This document shows positions 1 through 11,399 of a DNA stretch of 64,000 bases, piece after piece. Under the pieces are notes generated by a model, which worked only from the letters and a program-made list of their open reading frames with translations, made no database searches and was not told the DNA's origin. A program made the position numbers and the translations under genes. Every line of letters starts with the position of its first letter. Position 1 is the stretch's first letter. Source of the stretch: Cryptomeria japonica (taxonomy: Eukaryota; Streptophyta; Pinopsida; Cupressales; Cupressaceae); assembly GCF_030272615.1 (NCBI RefSeq), contig NC_081408.1, positions 768,351,830 through 768,415,829 of the forward strand, read 5' to 3'.

Positions 1-251
1 CTATTTTCATCACAAATTATAGTCCTATACATATTCATTATTTCATCAGCACCAAGTTCTTCAATATGACAATGTATGTATATCCTAGGGTCTTTTGCAT
101 ATGCAACTCCTTTGGGTATTTTAGAGAATGCACCTAGGGTATCATCCTGCTTCGCTACTTCAGGTATGATCTTAAATATGGGCCTAGGGTGTTTAACCAC
201 TTCAATTACAGTAGGGTTTGCAATGAATTCAGGTGTAGAGGAGGAAGCCAT
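1..251 (-). CDS. ORF2 N-terminus of element A (partial, runs off the window)
   Basis: About 83 codons are open from the ATG at 251 to the left edge. The product starts MASSSTPEFIANPT and closely matches the starts of ORF2 in B (59009, minus) and C (62373, plus), including the run around IPKGV and the HCHIEEL segment. No known domain is recognised; the family is described under element B. A TATA-like box lies 150 bases upstream. No stop is seen in this part. Function unknown. Confidence 0.7.
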   Translation of the reverse strand, partial: MASSSTPEFIANPTVIEVVKHPRPIFKIIPEVAKQDDTLGAFSKIPKGVAYAKDPRIYIHCHIEELGADEIMNMYRTIICDEN

Positions 252-393
252 TTGATAAATATCTTAATTTGCCTCTAGGTGTGATTGCTTGAAAAAAATT
301 TCTTCACTTCTCGCTGTGGATGCCTTCGCTCAGGTTTTTTGTGCTCTTAGGAAATTTGAATGCTCGGTGAGTGAAAAAGAGTGAAAAACACTT

Positions 394-401
394 GCTTTAT
401 A
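394..401 (-). promoter_or_regulatory. TATA-like box upstream of ORF2 in A
   Basis: Minus strand reads TATAAAGC in the ORF1-ORF2 gap, 150 bases before the ORF2 ATG. B and C have TATAAAT and TATAAAAT at nearly the same distance (149 and 146), which suggests an internal promoter for ORF2. This is inference from position and sequence only. Confidence 0.45.
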
Positions 402-554
402 ATGTCTTTTCCTTCAACTACCATAATAAATGTCTATCAGTTAAGTGAAACTTAACACATCTGCCGGTAAAGAAGCAATTTATCTTCTTACCATCAATCG
501 AGGGTAAACTAGCATGATTTTCAATTAGTTGCCATACCTCCAAAAGGTTTCTTT

Positions 555-1666
555 TCAGTTAGATGAAGACTCTTCTGCCGATGGAGTAATACTTTGTTCT
601 ACCAGTGAAGGAATAGCTTCATCAACATTCTGTCTATCTTTCTAATCCATTGTTTTGAAAATTCTTTCTTTACCTCTTCAACCCTCTCTTTATCTTTCAA
701 ACTAGGTCCTTTGTTTTTTGCCGATGATGCCTTACTTCTACAAAATTTTGCAATATGTCCAATCTTATTACAAGCATAACAAGTCACATTATTTTTTTGA
801 ATAGCTTTTTCATATCCTATGTTGGCATGTGTTCTGCATTGATTAGATAAGTGTCCAAATCTTCCACAAACATAACATCTTACACTCATTATGCAATTTT
901 CTGAATTATGACCAGTTTTGTTGCATTTAGAACATTGACCGGTGGGTTCATTAGTGTTTTGATAGTTTCTAGATCTACACTTATTTTCTTTATGACCATA
1001 CGTGTTACAGTTAAAGCATTTCCCATTAAATTTGTAGGCATTAGGTTGTCTTACTGGTTTACTATGATCATGATTGTTTGTAGTATTGGAGCTTTCACCA
1101 ACTTCAAAGCCAAGTCCATTAGTATCTCCATCAGGTTTCTAATTTTTCAGCATATTATCAAGTTCCTCTGAACTTTTCTTGAATTTTTCTTTGTGTTGAT
1201 TTGCAATAGCCAACTCATTTTCCAAGATTTCTTTCTGTCTCATAAGTTCAGTTCTATCATTTTGTGTGTGTATCAAATCTATCTTCAACATATCATTTTC
1301 ATGACTAAGTCTTGTATTTTTATTTCCAGGATCATTTAGTCTTCTAAACAAGTCATCTTCATTCTTCTTTCTATCTTCAATGTCTCTACAAAACCTCATA
1401 GTCATATCTTGCATCTCATTCCTCATAACACTGTTTTCTTGTCTCAACTTGTTCACAAGGTCATTAAGAGTTTCCTTTTCACCATCATCACTCTGCATCT
1501 TTTTAGAAAGTTCTCTTCTTTTGTTCTTAACAATAGTGAGATTTTCTTGAAGTCCTTGAATGAATTCCTGTGTAGTCTTCAGATCATCTTCAAGTTTCAT
1601 ATTCTTTAACTTTTCTGCATCATAATCTGAAAGAGTTGTTTCCAATTGCTTTCTCAAGTTTTCCAT
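555..1666 (-). pseudogene. ORF1 of A: coiled-coil protein with four CCHC zinc knuckles
   Basis: A Gag-like nucleic-acid-binding protein of roughly 370 codons. The first about 170 residues (1666-1140) are rich in K, E, L, N and Q in heptad-like order, giving a long coiled coil. Four CCHC knuckles follow: CFNC...C near 1030, CSKC...C near 925, CYVC...C near 870 and CYAC...C near 785. There is no capsid-type domain that I recognise and no protease. Breaks: an in-frame TAG just after the coiled coil (near 1141), where C has CAA, and a frameshift near 640; the homologous end of the gene is the TGA at 555-557. I chose the ATG at 1666 because it matches the start in C (60917). Confidence 0.75.
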
Positions 1667-1723
1667 CTGTACTAGTGTTAGAATCTCCCTCAATCTATTA
1701 GGATTTTGAAAATAGAGGACCAA

Positions 1724-1735
1724 GCTCTGATACCA
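1724..1735 (-). other. Primer binding site of A (initiator Met tRNA type)
   Basis: Minus strand reads TGGTATCAGAGC, the standard plant initiator-methionine tRNA primer site, two bases inside the LTR end (TAACA-AT-TGG). Confidence 0.85.
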
Positions 1736-1737
1736 AT

Positions 1738-2509
1738 TGTTAGGATTCCCAAATATACTGAGAGGGGGGGTGAATCAGTATCTTACCGGTTATCAGATTT
1801 TCTAAACTTATTAAACAAATTGCATTCCAAAATAGTGTACCAGTAAACAAGAATTAATGTAGTAAATAAGAACAATAAATACAACCTAGAAAGCACACCA
1901 TAACACAAGATTTTTGGCGAGGAAACCTAGTGTGGGAAAAACCTCGGTGGGATTTATGACCCGCAATATTCACTCACTGGCCAATGAATGGATATTACTT
2001 ACAAAATGTGTGCCTGCACATGCAGGAAGGCCAACTACCTAGAGCTCACTGCTCAATTACAAAAGGAAGTCTCACTGACTTACAAAAATGGATTATAGAA
2101 ATCCAATGTGATGTACTGCTACAAAAAGCATCTGCTATGCCAGGTTTAGTACCAGTTTAAGCTCTTACAACAACCATAAACCTTACTCCAAAATCTGCCT
2201 TAATATTTGCTCATCATATCCATCTATCATCTATGTCCTATTACAAAATATTCTACAAGATCTCGTACTTATATATGAGTCTTATTACAATATGCCATGT
2301 CGGCTTACAAAAAGATATTACGAATAAATACAATATGCAATAAACAAAATCTTGTCGACCAGGGTGCCGGTAATCATCTTTGTCGCTGCCGGTAAACTAT
2401 TTGCTGGTGTAGAGTCTGCTGGTGTCGGTGCCATATGATTGCAAGGTTTGCATCAATGACAATACCTTCAATCAGCTACAATTTCTCATTGGAGTGTGCA
2501 ATGCCAACA
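1738..2509 (-). repeat. 5' LTR of A
   Basis: 772 bp, minus-strand ends TGTTGGCA...CCTAACA. Its ends and body match the LTRs at 54744-55541 and 60032-60845. It holds a TATATAAG-like box near 2270 and, near its 3' end, the C-rich segment TGATTCACCCCCCC found also in the Copia LTRs of this window. Confidence 0.85.
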
Positions 2510-3734
2510 GATTTAATCAAGGTGAAGTCATCATCATGACTAAATATAGCATTCAAATTGAGAGATGGTCTTTTAGATGGTGTGGTGGGCTTAGAAGGAT
2601 TATATCCAAGTCCAAATGAAGCTTCATGTGTGTTATGTTCTAAAGGAACTTTAATTTCTTGTTCATTTGTACTACAACCATTTCCATCATATCCATTCTT
2701 AGCTAAAATGTGAAAACCGGGACCATAAAGGGATGTCAAATCAGAAAGAGATGGTTGCGCCCCATAGGTCTCAATGGTATATGAATTAGAGGAATAATTT
2801 GCAGAATTGTTTGAATTAAAAGCAACCACAAAGTTGTTACTTAGTTGTTTAGACAAAGTGGGTTCCTCTTTAGGTTCCTCCTTAGATTTCTCCTTCTCAG
2901 TCTTAGATTTTTTCCAAGATACTCTATACTCTCCTACAAAAGTAGGGTTAAAGTCTAGAGATCCCCAATCATCATTTGCGAGAACTTATTCGGGAGAAAA
3001 GATATATTTAGGAGGAGATTCTGATTGAGTAGAATAATCAGGAGTACTAGAAGGAACAAGATCATTAAAGGAAATAGATGTATTTGAAGTAGGAGGATTA
3101 GGAGAAGAATGGGAGGTAGTTCATGAACAAGAAGATCTAGTTTTTAATGGAGCTTGAAAATCAGTATCAGCTAACAAGGTGTATATCTTATTGTTATAAA
3201 TGAACCTAACTTGCCTATGCAAAGTTGAGGGGACAACTTGCATGCTATGAATCCACAGTCTCCCTAATAGTTGATTATATGTCAAATTATCAGGCATGAC
3301 ATGAATAGGTGTAGATAAAGTGACAAGACCTACCTTAATAGGCAAGGTTATGACACCTAAAGATTGTATAGCAACATTATCAAAGCCTCGAATAGAAATA
3401 GGAGCAGGTTCGATGAGAGAACGATCCACATTAATATTATCCAATAAGTCCACATCGCAAACATTAAGACCAGATCCATTGTCCACAAGGGTTCAGTTAT
3501 AACAGTACATCGTTGATAATAACCACAATCATAAGAGGATCATATTGATGTTTGATTTCACGAGAAGGTAACTCATCTTGTGTGAATATAATTTAAGCTT
3601 TGGGTTTGTTTGTAGGATCAATCAAAGAAGCCATGTTATTAGGTGTCACTGCAAGTGGGACATGTAAGTTTTTCAAAGCATCTTGTAATATCCTATGATA
3701 AGCAGGTGAAGTTTGAACCAAATCCGAAATAGAA
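2510..3734 (-). pseudogene. Gypsy D: aspartic protease and G-patch-like tail
   Basis: Minus strand, from 3734 downwards. After a short linker, 3121-3486 is a retropepsin-like domain: DNGSGLNV at the position of the catalytic D-S/T-G region, then YNQLLGRLWIH and VPSTLHRQVRF, both hallmarks of Tat-type Gypsy proteases. The stretch 2476-2856 follows with NGYDGNG and FGLGYNPSK, a degenerate form of the glycine-rich GLGY motif that often follows the protease in this lineage. In-frame stops near 3595, 3500 and 2990 break it. Element A truncates it at 2510, before any reverse transcriptase. Confidence 0.7.
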
Positions 3735-5234
3735 TGTTAGTAAGATGAGAGTGGGGGGGGGTGAATCATATAAACTCACAATATAATATATTTATCAGAT
3801 TCAACCTCGGTAGCCTTTACTTGATATGTAACTATGACTGTAATTCATTCAAACTCATAAACTGATAAACTTAAAACATCACAACACATTTAACACCAGA
3901 TTTAACATGGAAACCCAAATAGGGAAAAACCACTGTAGGATTTCGGACCCACTAAGAAATATACCGTTCTAGAGTATGCTCGGTTAAACGCCAATCCTAT
4001 TATAGATTACATAAACACATTGATAGATGTTACCTGGTTAAGGGATTTCCCTCAGATCTGTTAGAATCTTGCACTTTGTTAGAAGTGACCTTGTCAAAGG
4101 ATTTCAAACACTCATTCAGAATGTTACCTTGCTAGAGGTTTTACAAACAAGACTGTCAGGTCCACTCGGTTCAGAGATTTCCTGTCACTTACAAAATAAA
4201 ATAACAGTAATAAAATATATCTGCAACTTCACATCTGAAATGCTAAAGTAGACTCTATGTGCTCAAAATAATCTTGTCATAAGACTTATCTTGCTCCTTG
4301 TTGGGCTTCTCAATCTATTCTTCAATCAGATCTTCAATCTTCAGTGCTCGGTAATCACTTCTGCAGTATCACTGCTCTTTCTATTTTGCCCGCATACATT
4401 GTTCATCAACAATTCCTTATTTATAAGCAATTCCTAACCACTTAATCTCCTTGATCACATTTCCCATGATTAATCTTAGCCATCAGATCAACAAACTTGA
4501 CTAGATTCATTGAATCCTTCGATCTGAAAAATGTTTTATCTTGCCTAGGAACTTGTATTCCTTCCTTGGTACTTGTGCTAGCTTATGACCGTTCACTCTG
4601 CGCTGTAGATCTAACTCTTGTATTTTCATTATCGTAGATCCTCAACAAACTTCTTGCATGATATACCAATCATTTATAAATTACCAGCTCATTGGCATCC
4701 TTCATTTAATAATGCTTTTATTCATCCAATGCATTCTATTATTGCTCGGTTGTTACTCAGTTAATACTGAACTTCACTTGGTAGATATTATGTATTTGTC
4801 TCGGTAGCTTTGCTAGCCACTCGGTAACTTCTTTCTTCTTTAACTAACAACGATAACCTTGGTGTGTACCAACTGGTTCCTTGCTTGGTAAAATAGAACA
4901 GTATCAAACCTTTATATACTCATATATAGGATATCAAAACAATCATAACAACAAAATCTCATCACTGTCTAACTCAGTAATAGTTGCCCATTGAATAGCT
5001 TATTATTCCCCTTCATTTTCACATTCATTCTATGTCATTTACCGACAACTTTATACTCATCAAAACATACTCTTTAAGATATGGCAACATCATATTGAAT
5101 CAGAAAATCAATTGCTTGACATCAATGACAAAATAATATTATTAAGATAGTAATCATCCTTTATCACTTATATCCACAATCTCCAACAACCTTCTCAATA
5201 TCCTCATATCCACAATCTTATTGAAATGCCAACA
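3735..5234 (-). repeat. Copia tandem LTR 1 (3' LTR of left copy)
   Basis: 1,500 bp, minus-strand ends TGTTGGCAT...CTAACA. Nearly identical to the LTRs at 17114 and 23250; it differs in the length and interruptions of the G-run at its left end. The left end abuts Gypsy D at 3734. Confidence 0.9.
4415..4425 (-). promoter_or_regulatory. TATA box of Copia tandem LTR
   Basis: Minus strand TATAAATAAGG, conserved in all three LTRs (also near 17800 and 23935). Likely the U3 core promoter. Confidence 0.55.
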
Positions 5235-5247
5235 ATCTCCCCCTTTG
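5235..5247 (-). other. Polypurine tract, left Copia copy
   Basis: Minus strand AAAGGGGGAGAT directly before the LTR, the usual plus-strand priming tract. The same junction occurs at 18613 and, in element B, at 55542. Confidence 0.8.
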
Positions 5248-5626
5248 GCATTGATGGCAATACCAACTTGATGGCAATATCAACTTTTGATTTTGAGTTA
5301 TTCGATCCAATTGATTCAGACTACTGTAATTCTTCTTATGTTATCCTTGATTTCTCCCCCAGTCATTAGTCTTCTCCTATTAGTCTTCTCCCTCTTTGAC
5401 AACAATGCCAAAAAGTAAAACCAATTCATGATTTCTTCCCCTGTGAAGTAATTTCCTTGCAGTTAAAACATATACAAATGTATCATCTCAGTCTTGCTCA
5501 GAGCATCTTGACTTCAATCACTATTTCCTGCACAACTTTAGGCAACCTCCTAAAGTGTGTAATTCAGCATCAACTCACAAATAGTATTCTGTAGAGTCAT
5601 AGAATTCATGCTTTCACCGAACTCTG
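5248..5626 (-). other. Copia 3' untranslated spacer
   Basis: About 380 bp between the RNase H stop and the polypurine tract, with no reading frame of note. The equivalent in the right copy is 18626-19004. It contains repeated short tracts of the form TTGATGGCAAT. Confidence 0.6.
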
Positions 5627-6534
5627 TCAGTGAGTAGAAGATAGGGGTAGGACCCCTAACTTGCTTTTGAGATACTCAAAAGTGTCCCTTGGCAGTGGCT
5701 TTGTGAAGATGTGTGCTATTTGTTTATTTGAACTAACATATTCCAGCACAACTTTCTTCTCTTGAACTTCTTCTCTGAGATAATGATACTTTATAGAGAT
5801 ACACTTTGTCTTAGAGTGCATTACCGGATTCTTTGAAATGTTGATAGCGCTAGTATTATCACAAAATATAGTTACTGGCTCAGTAATTGTCTCATTCATA
5901 CCTTCCAATAGTTGTTTGATCCATGCTATATTGGTACAATTCAATGCTGCAGCGACATATTCATCTTCAGTTGTTGACTGTGAAATGCATCATTGTTTCT
6001 TGCTAAGCCAAATCACTAGTCTTTCACCTAAGAAGAAAGCTCCACCGCTTGTGCTTTTTCTGTCATCAATGTTTCCTGCCCAATCAGCATCAATATAGAC
6101 TTTTAAATCAAAATCATTCCTCTTTTTATATACTAAACCATAATCTTCAGTGCCTCTTAGGTATTTGAAAATTCTCTTGATTGCTATCATATGGGTAAAC
6201 CATAATCTTCAGTGCCTCTTAGGTATTTGAAAATTCTCTTGATTGCTATCATATGGGTTTCTTTGGGATCTGCAGAAAATCTTGCAACTATACCTACTGC
6301 ATGTGTTATATCAGGTCTGTTGTGAACTACATATTGCAATTTTCCAAGCATAGATCTGTAAAGTTTCTCATCAATAGATGCAGATTCATCATTCTTTGAT
6401 AGTTTACAATTGGTAGTCATAGGAGTACTTACAGGTTTAGAATCCTCCATTCCAAATTTCTTAAAGATTTCCTTTATATAATTGGATTGAGTAATGAAAA
6501 TCTCATTTTTCATTTGTAGTATTGGTAAACCTAT
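5627..6534 (-). pseudogene. Left Copia copy: RT C-terminus and RNase H
   Basis: The end of a Copia polyprotein. Seen in order on the minus strand: RT thumb (ITQSNYIKEIFKKFGMEDSK, LGKLQYVVHNRPDITHAVG), then RNase H with DADWAGNIDDRKSTSGG, IFCDNTSAIN and the C-terminal FTKPLPRDTFEYL. Breaks: a TGA near 5990 (GGA in related copies by alignment), and a 62-bp tandem duplication (6134-6257) that shifts the frame. The right Copia copy (19005-19862) has neither. Solo LTR S1 separates this piece from the rest of the RT at 8346. Confidence 0.85.
6134..6257. repeat. 62-bp tandem duplication inside RNase H region
   Basis: The unit starting TAAACCATAATC occurs at 6134 and again at 6196, apparently without mismatch. 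The right Copia copy has only one. As 62 is not a multiple of three, it breaks the frame. Confidence 0.85.
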
Positions 6535-7020
6535 TCTAATCACATAAATCTGTCCACTTAATTAAAATGAATATTTAGTATTTATTTGATTATTTAACCA
6601 TCAATCAATAATTAATTAAATTAATATATTTATTAATTCATCTTAACCCTCTTCTCCTATTAATTAAATAAATTATTCAATTTATTTTATTTAATTCACT
6701 TAACCAAATTCAGACCATTAATTAAATAAATAAATCATATTTATTTAATTAAATCTTCTCTCACATTTAAATAAATTAATATTTATTTAAATTCCCCCAA
6801 AATCCCACCTCTCACATTTAAATAAATTAACATTTATTTAAATCACCTTTATCCTCTACCCACTTGCATTTTCCTACAAAAGCAAGTTGCACAACTATTT
6901 TAAATAAATCATTTATTTAAATCACCTTTATCCTCCACCCACTTGCATTTTCCTACAAATGCAAGTTGCACAACTATTTTAAATAAATTATTTATTTAAA
7001 ATCCTATTTATCCTCACCCA

Positions 7021-7310
7021 CTTGAAACCTTTAATGGTTTCCCTTAAAGTCTTCAAACTTAATGGCTTCCTTCTAGAGTCTTCTCAAACCTTTAATGGTT
7101 TCCCTTAAATTCTTCAAAACTTAATGGCTTTAAAGTCTTGAAACTTGATGGCTTCCTTCTATAGTCTTCTTAAGCCTTTAATGGTTTCCCTTAAAGTCTT
7201 CAAACTTAATGGCTTCCCTTAAAGTCTTCTTAAGACTTTAATTGCTTCCCTGAAAGTCTTTAAGTCTTTAATGGTTTCCCTCAAAGTCTTCAGGCATTTT
7301 AATGCTTTAT
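7021..7310. repeat. Degenerate minisatellite in solo LTR S1
   Basis: Seven or more imperfect copies of units built from TTTAATGGTTTCCCTTAAAG and CTTAATGGCTTCCTT, about 33-45 bp each. The sister LTR S2 has only one or two such units (25575-25640), so the array expanded in this copy or lineage. Confidence 0.7.
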
Positions 7311-7932
7311 CTTCCTTTTTCTCAATTGAATAAATTAATATTTATTTGAATATTTATCTAAATGCAAATTACACCATTTAATTGAAATAAATGATTTTAT
7401 TTTAATTGAAAATACCAAAATTCCTCCCACTTGCATTTTCCTACAAAATCCACTTGCATACCTAAACCCTTCTAGATTCTTCTAAAACCTTTCCTAATTA
7501 ACCTAATCCATCCCCTAAATATTGTCACATTCCTAAGCAAATTGAAGTCACTTCTCAAAGACTCCAAAGTCTTTGAAAATCAATTAATGCTTTGTGTGTT
7601 CAACAAATTAACCTCTAAAGTCTTCCAAACCACTTATGGCTCTTACATGACCATTAATGGTTAATTCCACTTGCACCCATGGTTAAGGACTTTGACCCCT
7701 AACTTAACCCTCATGTAACCCATGTGTCTCTTCAAAGCATTTATTTCTTTGACTAGGGTAACCATCATGTCCCCTCAAGCATTTAATTCTCCTTATCTCT
7801 CCTCTCAAGCCTCCTCATGGTGACACTTGTCAACATGGGATTGGGTTGAAAGTCTCACATGGATTGAATATCTTTCAATCCTAACCCTTGTTAAGATTAC
7901 TCAATCTTAACCTTTCATTTCCCCATTTCTTC

Positions 7933-7940
7933 TATAAATA
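7933..7940 (+). promoter_or_regulatory. TATA box of solo LTR S1
   Basis: TATAAATA followed by GAACCC; the same box lies at 33128-33135 in solo LTR S2. Confidence 0.5.
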
Positions 7941-8345
7941 GAACCCTTCTCCTCAAGCAAAAAGAAAGCATTAGAGTATTGTTGTTATACTGGTATTAGC
8001 ATAGAGCTTTTTCATAGCATCACTATCTACACTTGCATAGCATTTGCTTATCATATTCAACCATCTTGAATCTCCATATGGCATCCATGGCTAGTGCTAA
8101 AAGTTGAGAGCTACACTCATTTGGGACTTGGAGAGGGGAGAAACAAGGGAGAAGCATCGAAAGGCATCATGGAAGCATCTTAGGGAGGCTCTTCTCCTTT
8201 CTTTTATTTTGTTAAACTTCTTTCATGTTTTTTGAAATCTCTTTTGATATGTTTGGAATGGTTTTTAGTTCTTTGTTTTGTTTTTATGGTTGAAACTAAA
8301 TTATTAATATTGAACTTTGTTGTTGCCTTGTCCCCATTTCCATCA

Positions 8346-9094
8346 CCTATAAAATACTTTATTTCACCAATTAAGGACATCTCAAATTCTTTGCACATTT
8401 CATTTCCAAATTTCTTACATAAAGAGTTATTTCCACAAAAAATAATATCATCAACAAATATGGCTGAAATCACTATTCCATTATCCTCATCATTCTTCAT
8501 ATACATGTTGTTGTTTTCACTTGTCCTCATAAATCCAATCTTGATTAAGTAAGAGTACAATCTCTCATACCATGCTCTAGGTGCTTGCTTTAGGGCATAT
8601 AAAGCTTTGTTCAACTTACATAACTGATCTTTATTCTTCTCTTCAATAAATCCTTCAGGTTGTTCAATATAAACTTCTTCCTCTAGTATACCATTCAAAA
8701 ATGCAGATTTAACATCCATTTGATCTACCTTGAAATTTTTGTAAGCAACATATGCCAATAATGTTCTTACTCCCTCAAGTCTTGCCATAGGTGCAAAAGT
8801 CTCACCATAGTCTATTCCTTCTTCTTGAGCATAACCTTTGCAAACTAGTCTTGCTTTATTCCGAATGACTTCACCTTTTTCATTTAGCTTGTTTCTGAAA
8901 ATCCACTCTGTACCGATTACATTTTTCTCTTTTGGTCTTGGGACCAGTGTCCATGTTTCATTTTTCTTGATTTGTTCAACTTCTTCAATCATAGCATTTA
9001 CCCAATCTTGATTGCTAAATGCCTCTTTTACTATCCTCGGTTCAAATTTAGATATCAAACAAGTGTTTTGTCTCAGTTTTTTCCTTGTCATCAC
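8346..9094 (-). pseudogene. Left Copia copy: reverse transcriptase N-terminal and catalytic part
   Basis: Copia RT, open from 9094 down to the S1 insertion. Seen: [13 protein letters not shown] at the start of the domain, [15 protein letters not shown], the catalytic segment [25 protein letters not shown], and the FVDDIIFCG active-site box with both aspartates present. The open frame extends some 140 bases into S1 before a stop, so the C-terminal residues there are not RT. It is one of the better-preserved parts of the left copy. Confidence 0.9.
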
Positions 9095-10413
9095 TGGATC
9101 ATCCTTATCTCCTATAATCTGACTTGATGCATGATTTCTTCTAACATATTTTGCTAATATAGGCTCGGTAGGCTCTGCATGATCTTCTTCATCACTCGGT
9201 AACTAAGTATTTTCTTCATTTTCTTCATCAACTTTCTTGGTAGGACTTCTCAGTTGAACATATACAAACTCTTCATAATCTTCTGGTTCTTTGGAATTTC
9301 CTCATCATTCCTTTCTATAAATTCATCAATTTTCACATTTGCACTTTCCACTATTTTGTTAGATGATTTGATCAGACATTTAAATGCTTTACTTCTAGAA
9401 TAATAACCAAGAAATGTTCCTTCCTCGCTTTTCTTATCAAATTTTCCACATCTTTGTGAACATAACATCTACTTCCAAATATTTTAAAATAACTTACATT
9501 AGGTTTCTTGTCATACCAGATTTCATACGGTGTTTCCAAAGTTACTTTCTTCAGTTGTACTCGATTCGGGGTGTAAACTGCAGTGCTTATTGCTTCTCTC
9601 CAAAATGTTTGAGGTACCCACTTTTCTATTATTGGGGTTCTGGCACAATCTACAATAGATTTGTTTCTTCTTTCAACTATCCCATTTTGTTGTGGTGTTC
9701 TCAATGCAGACACTTGTCTCTTTATACCATGATCATTGCAAAATAGGTTAAATTCATCAAATGAATTCTCCTCCTCTATCAGATCTTAGACATTTCAACT
9801 GTCTTCCTGTTTCATTTTCAACTCTTGCCTTATACCATTTGAACATTTGAAAGGCTTCTGATTTCTCTTTTAAAAACATATCTGACATCATGCTTGAGTA
9901 ATCATCCACAAATAATATGAAGTATTTATCTCCATAATAACTTTGAACTTTCATAGGACCACAAAGATCAGTGTGCACAAGATCTAAAATTCCTTTAGAA
10001 GTGTAAGACTTACTTATAAATCTTGATTTTGTCATCTTAACCATCTAGCATCCTTAGCACATAGCATTCTCAGGTTTTTCCAAGCTTGGTAGACCTCTTA
10101 CTCATTGCTTCTTAGTTATTTTGATCAGATTATCAAAATTCACATGACAGAACCTTTTATGCCATAACTAGGTATCTTCTATTTTTGCATACAGACAATT
10201 GCTTTGAGTTGAGTCAAGATGTAATGTATTACCTCTTGTTTGAGTCTTGGTAGTAGCTAACTTTCCATGTTTGTCATGAACTTTGACAATTCCCTTCTAA
10301 AATTCTATTCGGTATCCTGTATTGTTTAGCTGTGCTACACTCAACAAATTGTATTTCAAACCTTCAACCCAATATACATCATCGCATTTAGCATTGTCAA
10401 GAAGTGTGATAGA
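9095..10413 (-). pseudogene. Left Copia copy: integrase
   Basis: The integrase core lies in two frames, 9757-10044 and 9372-9713. Catalytic residues are visible: D in HTDLCGP, D in RSDRGGEF and E in GIVERRNKS, so the DDE triad survives. The HHCC/pre-integrase part (10050-10413) and the linker before RT (9095-9250) hold several stops. Frameshifts near 9400 and 9750 break the frame. It acts with the LTR ends to insert the DNA copy; this one cannot be made intact. Confidence 0.8.
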
Positions 10414-11316
10414 TCATTTACCTTTCACCGGACATGGTGCATCATTACCAAATCTTACATAACCTCCATCATAATCTTCTAATTTAACAAAATTTTGTTT
10501 ATCACCTGTCATGTGATGTGAGCATCCACTATCTATGATCCAAGAATCATTATTATTTATGTGTGATATTAAGGCTTTTTCTTCATACCTTTCCTCATCT
10601 AATCCATCTTTGATAGCCACATATACAACTTCCTCTGTCTCAGTCCCATCAGATTTATCATCGTTGGATTCCTGATTAGCTACTAGGCATGTCTTTCTAT
10701 CTCTCCTTCTGAAGTCTCGGTGCCCTCTATATTGATTTTCTTTCTGTCTGTCATCTCGGTATTCTCTCTTTTCACTAGATTCTTTGTCAGGACAGTTAGA
10801 AGCCATATGTCCTATTTTATCACAGTTAAAACATTTCAAAGGTAACTTTCCTTTATACTTACCTTTGCCTCTCGGTAACCTTCTGGCCAATAATGCTTCA
10901 AATTCTTCCTATTTTCTGATTTCCTCATATAGTTTGTGTACTTCTTCCATGTTTTTACGAAATCTCTCACTTGCTCCACTGTGATTTCCTTCAGAATACT
11001 TATACATTCTATCATTGTAATCATTAGATTCACCAAGATGAAAAGAACTGAATGCAGACTCAACTCTATTTACCGAAGACCCACTGTTATCAAAATTACT
11101 TAACTCAAAAGCATGTATCTTACCGGTAGTAGCATCCAAAGAGACTGGCATGTTTTGTATAGACCTTAATTCATTAATTGCAGAGACTCGAATGGCATAA
11201 GCAGGTAGAAGTGTTCTAAGCAACTTACTTGTTACATCCTTTTCTTCAATAGTTCCTCCTGCTCCTTTGATTTGATTTACAGTTTCCTTTAACCTTGTAC
11301 TGTATTGGATTATGTT
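10414..11316 (-). pseudogene. Left Copia copy: Gag C-terminus and protease
   Basis: On the minus strand: the C-terminal Gag half, a zinc knuckle (CFNCDKIGHMASNC), a basic/acidic linker (RGHRDFRRRDRK), then the protease active site WIIDSGCSHHMTGD. The knuckle and the D-S-G triad are intact. A frame change near 10900 splits the Gag part. Gag is cut at 11316 by unit G; its N-terminal part resumes at 16680. Confidence 0.85.
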
Positions 11317-11399
11317 TGTTGAACAATAGATTTAAATTTAAAATTCTTCCCAAAGATGTAAAAGGTTGGTGCAAAATTAGGAGACCATTTATATTTTTC

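Larger units (their letters stand above)
1..2509 (-). mobile_element. Element A: 5' half of a pol-less two-gene LTR retrotransposon
   Basis: Read on the minus strand this is LTR (1738-2509), primer binding site, ORF1 and the start of ORF2, running off the left edge. The same order is seen in elements B (54744-60031) and C (60032-64000), so the three are one family. A inserted into the Gypsy element D, whose coding remnant resumes at 2510. The 3' end and 3' LTR are outside the window, so its length and target duplication cannot be read here. Confidence 0.85.
6535..8345 (+). mobile_element. Solo LTR S1 inserted in Copia RT
   Basis: 1,811 bp, starting TCTAATCACATAAAT (TG changed to TC) and ending TTTCCATCA, flanked by the 5-bp duplication CCTAT (6530-6534 and 8346-8350). 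The Copia RT reads on across the site when it is removed. A second copy (25030-33615) starts TGTAGTCACATAAAT and ends GCATCA. A TATAAATA at 7933 gives the plus orientation. There is no internal region and no second LTR, hence a solo LTR. Very AT-rich left half (TTTATTTAAAT tracts). Confidence 0.8.

Noticed and set aside
908-1171. Plus-strand frames over ORF1 of A, and similar mirror frames throughout
   Set aside because: They are antisense shadows of recognised minus-strand genes with no domain of their own.
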